A stretch of 5,741 nucleotides of DNA from an uncultured cyanobacterium (GTDB lineage: Bacteria; Cyanobacteriota; Cyanobacteriia; CACIAM-69d). The position numbers were made by a program, and so were the translations under genes. The stretch's first letter is position 1. The number at the start of each line of letters is the position of its first letter. Shown here piece after piece: positions 1-5,095 of the stretch. The notes under the pieces were generated by a model, which worked only from the letters and a program-made list of their open reading frames with translations, was not told the origin of the DNA and did no database searches. The stretch covers positions 1-5,741 of the forward strand of contig CALCTI010000516.1 in the NCBI GenBank assembly GCA_937894105.1, read 5' to 3'.

Positions 1-35
1 TAAAAATCGGGCAATCTAAAAATCGATTAATCAAA

Positions 36-83
36 GAGCGGAATCATCCAAAGTTACCGTTTTTCCGGCTGATGATCCCGCTC
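36..83 (-). terminator. Hairpin downstream of L36 gene, possible intrinsic terminator
   Basis: Positions 36-48 (GAGCGGAATCATC) and 71-83 (GATGATCCCGCTC) form a 13-bp inverted repeat with a 22-nt loop. The only imperfect position (42/77) is an A-C mismatch if the plus strand is transcribed, but a U-G wobble in leftward RNA, so the stem is continuous only in the L36 transcript. It begins 33 nt past the L36 stop codon. The tail reads TTTGATTAATCGATTTTTAG, a broken rather than pure T tract, so termination strength is uncertain. It could also be a 3'-end stabilising stem. Confidence 0.45.
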
Positions 84-116
84 AAACTAAGCTATTTTTT
101 ATGCTGAATACCAGGC

Positions 117-269
117 TTAGTATCCTCTTTTTTTCTTGCTGCGCTTGCCCTGACGTACTTTTAGCCGGGGATTGCTCTTAGAAATAACGTAGATATAGCC
201 ACGGCGCTTTACAATTTGGCAGTCGGGGCTGCGCTTTTTCATATTGCCGATCGAGCTGACGACTTTCAT
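117..269 (-). CDS. rpmJ: 50S ribosomal protein L36, non-zinc (C-minus) type
   Basis: This 50-residue, strongly basic protein is a small component of the large ribosomal subunit. It starts MKVVSSIGNMKKRS, continues PDCQIVKRRG and SNPRLKVRQG, and ends in a Lys/Arg-rich tail (GKRSKKKRGY). The pattern matches the alternative L36 family of E. coli YkgO. Zinc-binding L36 has a CxxC pair, a third Cys and a His. Here only Cys17 remains; the later Cys position is Ser30 and the His position is Arg35, so zinc cannot be held in the usual way. The reading frame stays open upstream to 386, but the ATG at 269 is chosen because it fits the family N-terminus and has AGAGGA four bases before it. The gene stands alone rather than in a ribosomal operon, 262 bp after gpsA on the same strand, with a candidate promoter of its own. 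The family call is secure; the exact ortholog class is less so. Confidence 0.9.
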   Translation of the reverse strand: MKVVSSIGNMKKRSPDCQIVKRRGYIYVISKSNPRLKVRQGKRSKKKRGY

Positions 270-273
270 GATT

Positions 274-279
274 TCCTCT
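274..279 (-). promoter_or_regulatory. Ribosome binding site of L36 gene
   Basis: AGAGGA on the minus strand lies four bases before the ATG at 269. It decides the start, since the reading frame stays open to an upstream ATG at 386 and another at 305 that would add unrelated N-terminal residues. Confidence 0.7.
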
Positions 280-340
280 GGTTTATAGATTGTGCCAATG
301 CTCATCGGGCTTGGCGAGCGCCTGATTTTTACGCCTGTGA

Positions 341-370
341 ATTGTAGCAGAGCGTCAAATTGATGGGCAA
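341..370 (-). promoter_or_regulatory. Candidate sigma70-type promoter for L36 gene
   Basis: On the minus strand, TTGCCC (370-365) and TACAAT (346-341) are separated by 18 bp. TG precedes the -10 hexamer by one base, giving an extended -10 (TGCTACAAT). The predicted transcript would start near 334, leaving about 65 nt of leader before the L36 ATG. I see no palindrome like a Zur operator around it, although some alternative L36 genes in other bacteria are zinc-regulated. Confidence 0.4.
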
Positions 371-401
371 GACCGATTTTATCCAAGCCCTGCCCATAAG
401 C

Positions 402-472
402 TCCAAATTGTCAGGTCCAAATTGTCAGGTCCAAATTGTCAGATCCGGATTGTTCACATCCCAGTTGTCAGC
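402..472. repeat. Five-copy tandem repeat, 14-15 bp unit
   Basis: Units lie at 402-415, 416-429, 430-443, 444-458 and 459-472. The first two are identical (TCCAAATTGTCAGG), the third differs in its last base, and the fourth (TCCGGATTGTTCACA) and fifth (TCCCAGTTGTCAGC) are diverged. Read on the minus strand the shared core is TGACAA followed by TGGA or a close variant. The array sits between the gpsA stop and the L36 promoter, outside any convincing gene. The gradient from identical to diverged copies suggests growth by slippage at the left end. A regulatory role is possible but not shown. Confidence 0.85.
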
Positions 473-493
473 ACAGCCCCCTTTTCAGCAGGG

Positions 494-529
494 TTGTCAC
501 GACAAACTTGCCAACGTCACTTGCCAACG
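494..529. repeat. Inverted repeat and 11-bp direct repeat after gpsA
   Basis: TTGTC (494-498) and GACAA (501-505) form a 5-2-5 inverted repeat whose left arm starts the same TTGTCA core as the nearby tandem array. Immediately after come two copies of ACTTGCCAACG (506-516 and 519-529), 13 bp apart, the second ending two bases from the gpsA stop codon. Function is unknown. No T tract marks this as a terminator. Confidence 0.5.
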
Positions 530-531
530 CT

Positions 532-1602
532 TTACACGTCGTCGTTTGCTTGAAGCAATTCGTCTTCAAACTCCTGCTTCAGCTCCCGATCCATTAAGGC
601 CTGAACCGCTTCCTCTGGAGTGATTTTGCCGTGGAGCAGGCGATACACCTGACGGGCAATGGGCATGGGGATTTTTTCTCGACGGGCTAGTTCCATTAGC
701 ACATTGGCAGTGTTGACCCCTTCGGCGGTGCTTTTTAGCTCCTCTAGGATGTGCTCTAAGGCTCTGCCCTGGGATAGCCCAAAGCCGACGCGATAATTAC
801 GCGACAGGGGACTGCTGCACGTGGCTAGTAGATCCCCAAGCCCGGCCAGCCCCACAAAGGTTTCTGGCTGGGCTCCTAGCTGGGTCCCCATGCGAATCAT
901 TTCCGGCAGCGCCCGAGTCAATAGGGCCGATCGCGCATTGGTGCCCAAGTTCAGGCCGTCGCAGACGCCAGCGGCGATCGCCATAACATTCTTCAGCGTC
1001 CCCCCCAGCTCGGTGCCAATGGGATCGGGGTTCACATACACTCGCAACACATCGGACGCAAACACCACCTGGGTCGCCTCAGCAGCCTCTAAGTGAGTGC
1101 TGGCTACCACCGTCGCAGCCGGCAGCCCTTTTTCAATTTCCTTAGACAAATTGGGACCGGACAACACCACCACGGGCAGGGACGGAAACCCTTCCTGCCA
1201 CATTTGGGATGGGGTTTGGGTGGTGTCGGGATCAAGTCCCTTGGTGGCGGTAACAATAATGGTGCTGACGGGTAGCCCAATGGCTTTCAGTTTGGCGATC
1301 GTGGGAGCCACACCCTTCATGGAAACGGCAGAAACGATAATATCGGCACCGCTCACCGCTTCCTCAATGGACTCAGAATTGCGGCGGGACCACATGTGAA
1401 CTTGGTGATTATTTTGCTTCGCTAAGGTGGCTAAAGCGGATCCCCAGGCACCGGATCCAATAATGGTGACGTTGGCGAGATGGTTAGAATCTTGTAGGTT
1501 TGTGAACGGTTCAAACTTAGGCATCGATACGATTGGTTCAACCGGCACTGTCGTAGAGGTGGCCGATTTTGGGGCGATCTTTGAGGCGATCACAGAAGTC
1601 AT
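532..1602 (-). CDS. gpsA: NAD(P)-dependent glycerol-3-phosphate dehydrogenase
   Basis: This cytosolic enzyme interconverts dihydroxyacetone phosphate and sn-glycerol 3-phosphate, the backbone precursor of glycerolipids, including thylakoid lipids. The 356-residue product shows a Rossmann nucleotide site GSGAWG (49-54), TATKGLD (118-124), SGPNLSKEI (148-156), the catalytic-lysine block GTLKNV (Lys204), TNARSALLTRALPEM (221-235), GLGDL (254-258), SPLSRNY (264-270) and STAEGV (291-296). About 40 residues precede the Rossmann fold, rich in Ser, Thr, Pro and Val, where most family members have fewer than ten. An alternative ATG at 1524 (Met27) would remove most of this, but neither start has a clear Shine-Dalgarno sequence. 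The stretch between the first nucleotide-binding strand and GADIIV is shorter than in E. coli GpsA; I recall this as normal for cyanobacteria, so it is not damage. The gene is divergent from the ORF starting near 1704. Confidence 0.95.
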   Translation of the reverse strand: MTSVIASKIAPKSATSTTVPVEPIVSMPKFEPFTNLQDSNHLANVTIIGSGAWGSALATLAKQNNHQVHMWSRRNSESIEEAVSGADIIVSAVSMKGVAPTIAKLKAIGLPVSTIIVTATKGLDPDTTQTPSQMWQEGFPSLPVVVLSGPNLSKEIEKGLPAATVVASTHLEAAEATQVVFASDVLRVYVNPDPIGTELGGTLKNVMAIAAGVCDGLNLGTNARSALLTRALPEMIRMGTQLGAQPETFVGLAGLGDLLATCSSPLSRNYRVGFGLSQGRALEHILEELKSTAEGVNTANVLMELARREKIPMPIARQVYRLLHGKITPEEAVQALMDRELKQEFEDELLQANDDV

Positions 1603-1631
1603 GGTTCTATTAAAACGCTTGGGTAATATGA

Positions 1632-1650
1632 GTGATTAGGCTTTAATCAC
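1632..1650. promoter_or_regulatory. 7-bp inverted repeat in gpsA upstream spacer
   Basis: GTGATTA (1632-1638) and TAATCAC (1644-1650) are perfect inverted arms around a 5-bp centre. They lie 30-48 bp before the gpsA ATG, in the 101-bp spacer shared with the divergent small ORF. The position suits an operator acting on either promoter, but I could not place a good -35/-10 pair for either gene. Confidence 0.3.
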
Positions 1651-1703
1651 CGCCTATTCACATCAGTATCCGAAGATAAGGGTTGGGAGAAATCTTCCTG
1701 GAG

Positions 1704-1889
1704 ATGGAAAACTCAAGTCGCCAAAGACCGCTAGCTATTTGGGATTCTGACTTCCTAAGTTTAAGGGATAAATTCAATAATCGCGGTGATCTTAAAGACA
1801 GAGCCTTTTGGCTCAACCAGATTTCTTATGTTCTGGCAGAAAAAACTGATTCCATTATTAATCCTAAAACTATTAGCTTAAAAGAATAA
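1704..1889 (+). CDS. Small hypothetical protein upstream of SDR
   Basis: I do not recognise this 61-residue product. It has no signal peptide or membrane segment. It is mixed charged and aromatic (for example IWDSDFLSLRDKF and FWLNQISYVL), with a likely helical centre, and suggests a small soluble protein or a partner-binding peptide. The frame is also open to a TTG at 1683, adding seven residues; the ATG at 1704 is preferred, though GGAG abuts it with no spacing and GGGAG lies further upstream. It ends 16 bp before the SDR gene on the same strand, so the two are probably co-transcribed. Its DNA is more AT-rich than gpsA or the TPR gene, as is the start of the SDR gene. It may be a real small gene or the transcribed leader of the SDR. 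Confidence 0.5.
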   Translation: MENSSRQRPLAIWDSDFLSLRDKFNNRGDLKDRAFWLNQISYVLAEKTDSIINPKTISLKE

Positions 1890-1905
1890 ACACTGAAGAA
1901 AATTA

Positions 1906-2715
1906 ATGGGAAATACAAGCCAATATCCATCAGTATTGCAGAAGAAAAAGCATGCATTCCCCACAGATTCCAAAGCCATCGTTTTTGGAGCCAGCGGTGG
2001 TATCGGCTTGAGTTTTTTAAAGGCGTGTTTAATTGATCAAAGTTTTTCTTCAGTTGTTGCTACCTATCGCGATCGCTCACGAGCTGCCGGGATTTTTCAG
2101 CTCGCCAATCAATTTCCCGGGCGACTAGAAGGATTCGCTCTGGATGTTACAAAAGAAAGTGACATTAACCAGGTACCCGATATTTTAAAACAGGAGGGTG
2201 ATTCCCTTCATTTAGCCATTAATTGCATTGGAATCTTGCACGAAGGGAATGATTTTCAGCCGGAGAAACGACTGGAGCAATTATCAACAGAAAATCTGCT
2301 GCGCTATTTTCAAGTGAATAGTTTACCGACGGCATTATTAGCGGAAAGGCTGTTGCCATTTTTCCGCCATCGGGATCGCTCCGTATTTGCTACGGTGTCA
2401 GCGAAGGTGGGCAGCATTGGCGATAATCGTAGCGGTGGCTGGTATGGCTATCGCGCGTCAAAGGCGGCGCTGAATATGTTTATTAAAACGGCGGCGATTG
2501 AATATAAGCGCCGCAGCCCCAATACGATCCTGGCTGCTCTCCATCCTGGAACCACCGATACCCATTTATCTAAACCATTTCAAGGCAATGTTCCGCCGGA
2601 GAAACTATTTTCTAGCGATCGCACCGTTCAACAATTAATGGATATTATTTATCGCCTAGATTCAACCCAAAGTGGCGATTTTTTTTCCTGGGACGGAACG
2701 CTACTGCCCTGGTAA
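1906..2715 (+). CDS. Short-chain dehydrogenase/reductase, C-factor-like
   Basis: This 269-residue enzyme belongs to the classical SDR fold and should carry out an NAD(P)-dependent alcohol/carbonyl oxidoreduction in the cytosol; the substrate is unknown. Visible parts are the cofactor loop GASGGIG (28-34), LDVT (79-82), NCIG (106-109, in place of the usual NNAG), Asn138 in the FQVNS helix, Ser165/Ser170, and the catalytic YRASK (Tyr182, Lys186). The ending LHPGTTDTHLSKPFQ (212-226) and the closing GDFFSWDGTLLPW resemble SDRs related to Myxococcus C-factor (CsgA); that is family resemblance, not evidence of signalling. About 22 residues precede the cofactor strand, longer than usual, but no later in-frame ATG is available. 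GAAGAA lies before the start as a weak ribosome binding site. The gene follows the small ORF by 16 bp and converges on the broken GST gene, whose end is 34 bp away; no clear terminator lies between them. Confidence 0.9.
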   Translation: MGNTSQYPSVLQKKKHAFPTDSKAIVFGASGGIGLSFLKACLIDQSFSSVVATYRDRSRAAGIFQLANQFPGRLEGFALDVTKESDINQVPDILKQEGDSLHLAINCIGILHEGNDFQPEKRLEQLSTENLLRYFQVNSLPTALLAERLLPFFRHRDRSVFATVSAKVGSIGDNRSGGWYGYRASKAALNMFIKTAAIEYKRRSPNTILAALHPGTTDTHLSKPFQGNVPPEKLFSSDRTVQQLMDIIYRLDSTQSGDFFSWDGTLLPW

Positions 2716-2749
2716 TTTTTTTGGCTGTTGTTATCAGCGACCGGAAAAT

Positions 2750-3328
2750 TCAAAGCACAGAAAATTCGACGGGATTTTGATCGTAGCGATCGCGCATCGA
2801 AATCGGCGGACCTTGGTGATCGCCCACTAATGATGCCGTATTTTCCAGCGCCTGACGCAATCGCTTGCCCGCATAAATCGACATATCTCGAGGTACGTTA
2901 ATGCGATCGCGCAAATATCGCAATCCCACCTCTGAACCTGCGGGCGGCTGACTCGTCTCCCCGGTCATCATCCAGGTCAGGGCACATCGTAACGCCCCAT
3001 CAAAAGCGCCATTGTCCGTGGGATTAACACGCACAATATTATTGCGATGTTTTAGCACTCGAAAGAGAGCTTCCTGGCGGCTGGTGTCCGGTTCATCGTA
3101 ATTCACGTCAGGAATTTTAGCCCATGGTCCTTGATCCACTTGGGTTTGGGCGGCGATCGCCTCAGGAGTTTCATTGGAATAACATCCGCCCATTTGGGGA
3201 GGCAGATCGTGGGCGTGGGTATGAAAATCGCTTTGGGTGCCACGGTAGGTAGACCGCGTTTCTAACCCTTTGAACCAGTCAGCAATGCGCGGATGGTTCT
3301 GTCGCAGGGAGTATCCTTTGTAATAGAA
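2750..3328 (-). other. Displaced C-terminal part of the GST gene (192 codons)
   Basis: Read in its own frame, this part begins FYYKGYSLRQ, then NHPRIADWFKGLETR, the final helix of a GST C-domain. Next comes a His-rich link, SDFHTHAHDLPPQMGGCY, and about 140 residues with no motif I can assign, ending PVEFSVL. The first internal ATG is at 3193 (the Met in PPQMGGC) and has no Shine-Dalgarno sequence, so a protein starting there would be a headless 147-residue fragment and is unlikely to be made. Annotation pipelines may list it as a separate hypothetical protein. The reading frame is otherwise intact, which points to recent inactivation or an assembly fault. Confidence 0.75.
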
Positions 3329-3915
3329 ACATCTGCGGTGCTAAATTCCTCTAAAAAAAACGGTCCCAATGACTTTTCTAACCCCGCTTCCACTTGCTTT
3401 GCAACGCTAACAAATGCCTCCCGTCTCTGGTTGTCTTCTCGAGGCGATCGCGTTGGATAACACAGCCAAAAACACCAGGCACGAAATAGCAATCGCTCCA
3501 GCTTTCGCAACGGCAAAACTGCCCCGTCAGTCATACCTCGATATAAAGGTCCAAAGGTCTTTTCAAGGGCAATTAAAATATCATCGCTTTCGGTAATTAT
3601 GTCACCGTCTAGGGCGATCGCTGGCAACATCCCCGACGGCACCACGTTTTTGTACCAGCGCTCCTTTTCCCCATAGCAAAACATCGTTACTTTCTGAATG
3701 GCATAAGGAATTTGCTTTTCCTCTAGCCACAGCCAAATCTTTTGGCAGTAGGGGCACCAGGCGTGATTATCACGATACAAAACCACTCGAATATCAGACG
3801 AAGAATGCCCAAATAAACGCTTTATCGACTGGGCGTTAGTGGGACCATTCTCATAGTCAATAGAAAAGTTAGTTAACGATTCTAATTCTATCCAGCTTAA
3901 CGGTGCGGATCCCAT
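2750..3915 (-). pseudogene. Glutathione S-transferase family gene, broken by internal frameshift/deletion
   Basis: The first part, read from an ATG at 3915, encodes a thioredoxin-fold GST N-domain: strand VVLYRD (44-49), redox motif CPYC (54-57), the cis-proline block GMLPAI (95-100) and glutathione-binding ESDD (109-112). The helical domain follows as far as GPFFLEEFSTADV (184-196), which contains the conserved S/T-x-x-D helix cap of GSTs. After this the frame runs into 21 unrelated residues and a TAG at 3262-3264. The expected continuation appears in the -1 frame from 3328 and runs open to a TGA at 2750. A TAG in that second frame at 3341-3343 means the break must lie between about 3340 and 3328. 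Only about a dozen residues separate the cap from the final GST helix, too few for helix 6, so a deletion of roughly 40 bp is more likely than a one-base slip. The CPYC motif plus a long C-terminal extension resembles the iota class of photosynthetic organisms, from memory. A TTG at 3933 is an alternative start. Confidence 0.85.
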
Positions 3916-4018
3916 GGTAAAAGTCCCTAACAAAGGTTAATCAAAGATGCCAAAGATACTTTATTTAGCGCGAGTCAGCACGAATTTCATCCGTAACGTC
4001 TAACAGCATTCATAAGAA

Positions 4019-4942
4019 TCAAAGGGTTAGAAAGTGATTCAGTCCATCCGTCACTGAAGGCGGCCAACGGCGCACATCACGAACCCAATTAATATCTTTA
4101 TAACGTCGGTCTAAACCAATCACTGAAACCCACTGACTTTCCGCTTCTCCCTGGTCTCCCGACTCCCACAGCACCGCCGTTAACGCTGCCCGGGCATCAG
4201 CAAAACGAGGATACTTTCGTACCAAATTACGCAACTGTCGCAGCGCCTCTTTAGGATTGCCCGTTTGATAGAGGGCCAAGGCATAATTTTCGCGGGCAAT
4301 AACAAATTCGCCACCCAGGTCTGCTGCCCGCTTGAAATCTTCCACTGCATTGTCCCAATTGCCCAAGCCTCCCTGGGCGTTGCCGCGATTGTTATACGCC
4401 GCCGCATCATCAGGGTCGATCACCAAAACCCGGTCATAATCAGCGATCGCCGCCTCCCACTGTCCCATATTTTCCAGCGTCGCCCCTCGGTTTAAATAGG
4501 GATCCGGCGCATCGGGAGCTAGGGCGATCGCCTGTTCATAATCTTCCAGCGCCTCCTCCAGCTTCATTTGGCTAGCCCGCGCATTACCCCGGTTACTCCA
4601 AATTTCCGCGTTATAAGGAAACGACTCTAAAATTTTGGTCCAAATCGCCTCCGCTTCGGCGTAGCTACCACGGTTCGTCAGGTCAAATGCCTCGTCGGTC
4701 AGGGAAATTGCCTCACTCACCGCCGCCGCCATTTCTTCCTCGCTATCCCATTGCAGGGGCTCAGCAAAAGTCTGGGGCTGACTGATCGCAAAGGTGGCGA
4801 TCGCCACTAAAGCAGCAGCAAACAGGGCAGCGTTTTTTGAATAATTCGCCGCCCGCTCCCATACCCCATTCATTCGCTTAACAAAGCGATAGACATTATC
4901 CAGAAGCCAACTGGCGACAGGGCGCTGGCGTTGATAAATCAC
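4019..4942 (-). CDS. Exported tetratricopeptide-repeat protein, probably lumenal or periplasmic
   Basis: From the GTG at 4942 the product has 307 residues. A basic N-terminal stretch is followed by a hydrophobic segment (about 38-54) and a QTFA/EP site (cleavage after about residue 60), so the rest is probably exported or anchored by its N-terminus. About five TPR units run from residue 79 to 248; the clearest contain WSNRGNARA, YLNRGATLENMG, YNNRGNAQGGLG and YALALYQTG, with DYEQAIALAP and DYDRVLVIDP as second helices. The end (VRKYPRF, EAESQW, RRYKDINWV, RRWPPS) matches what I recall of plant TPR proteins of the chloroplast lumen, so a conserved scaffolding role in photosynthetic membranes is plausible but unproven. 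The start is set by GGAGGA six bases upstream. A later ATG (4873) would give a tighter signal peptide, and a TTG at 4963 extends the frame. The broken GST gene follows 103 bp downstream on the same strand. Confidence 0.85.
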   Translation of the reverse strand: MIYQRQRPVASWLLDNVYRFVKRMNGVWERAANYSKNAALFAAALVAIATFAISQPQTFAEPLQWDSEEEMAAAVSEAISLTDEAFDLTNRGSYAEAEAIWTKILESFPYNAEIWSNRGNARASQMKLEEALEDYEQAIALAPDAPDPYLNRGATLENMGQWEAAIADYDRVLVIDPDDAAAYNNRGNAQGGLGNWDNAVEDFKRAADLGGEFVIARENYALALYQTGNPKEALRQLRNLVRKYPRFADARAALTAVLWESGDQGEAESQWVSVIGLDRRYKDINWVRDVRRWPPSVTDGLNHFLTL

Positions 4943-4948
4943 CGAGAA

Positions 4949-4954
4949 TCCTCC
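4949..4954 (-). promoter_or_regulatory. Strong ribosome binding site of TPR gene
   Basis: GGAGGA on the minus strand is followed by six bases and GTG at 4942. It is the best Shine-Dalgarno match in the window and favours this GTG over the TTG at 4963 and the ATG at 4873, which has none. Confidence 0.7.
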
Positions 4955-4974
4955 GGCAAGCAAGACAAAATACG

Positions 4975-4993
4975 ATATTTCTACGGGAAATAT
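4975..4993. promoter_or_regulatory. Inverted repeat at the predicted TPR transcript start
   Basis: ATATTTC (4975-4981) and GAAATAT (4987-4993) are perfect 7-bp arms around TACGG. The right arm also lies within the 10-bp palindrome GAAATATTTC (4987-4996). The element covers the start site predicted from the adjacent promoter, so it could be an operator or a weak leader hairpin. Confidence 0.3.
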
Positions 4994-4998
4994 TTCAG

Positions 4999-5027
4999 AT
5001 TGTAACGCGACTTTGCCGTCCCATTAA
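4999..5027 (-). promoter_or_regulatory. Candidate promoter of TPR gene
   Basis: On the minus strand, TACAAT (5004-4999) is a good -10 with a weak -35, TTAATG (5027-5022), at 17-bp spacing. Transcription would start near 4992, giving a leader of about 50 nt before the GTG. No equally good pair was found on the plus strand for the divergent pentapeptide gene. Confidence 0.35.
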
Positions 5028-5095
5028 CTAACGCACCGTCCTGAAAAACCAGAGATCCTTTGAAAAAAGCGATATTGGTCACTTTCACAACAACT

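Noticed and set aside
270..400. Zur operator upstream of the non-zinc L36
   Set aside because: No AT-rich palindrome of the expected kind is present between the start codon and the repeat array.
402..472. CRISPR array
   Set aside because: Units are only 14-15 bp and directly abutting with no spacers, and no cas gene is present.
360..623. Plus-strand ORF across the tandem repeats and the gpsA end
   Set aside because: Its repetitive protein (QVQIV-like stretches) is produced by the 14-bp array, and it runs antisense into conserved gpsA codons.
821..1639. Plus-strand ORFs opposite gpsA (821-1096, 1093-1275, 1097-1399, 1427-1639)
   Set aside because: Composition is as expected for the antisense of a conserved gene, and none shows a recognisable domain or ribosome binding site.
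2716..2749. Bidirectional terminator between the SDR and the GST gene
   Set aside because: Only a 4-bp GCTG/CAGC stem is present, and the T run precedes it on the plus strand instead of following it.
2750..3193. Independent 147-residue gene
   Set aside because: It begins inside the conserved PPQMGGC stretch of the GST extension, lacks a ribosome binding site, and its frame continues upstream with GST-like sequence.
3353..3360. Run of eight T on the coding strand of the GST gene as the site of a slip or programmed frameshift
   Set aside because: The residues after it (LEEFSTAD) match the GST family in the original frame, and the downstream frame has a TAG at 3341-3343, so a shift at the T run could not rejoin the C-terminal half.
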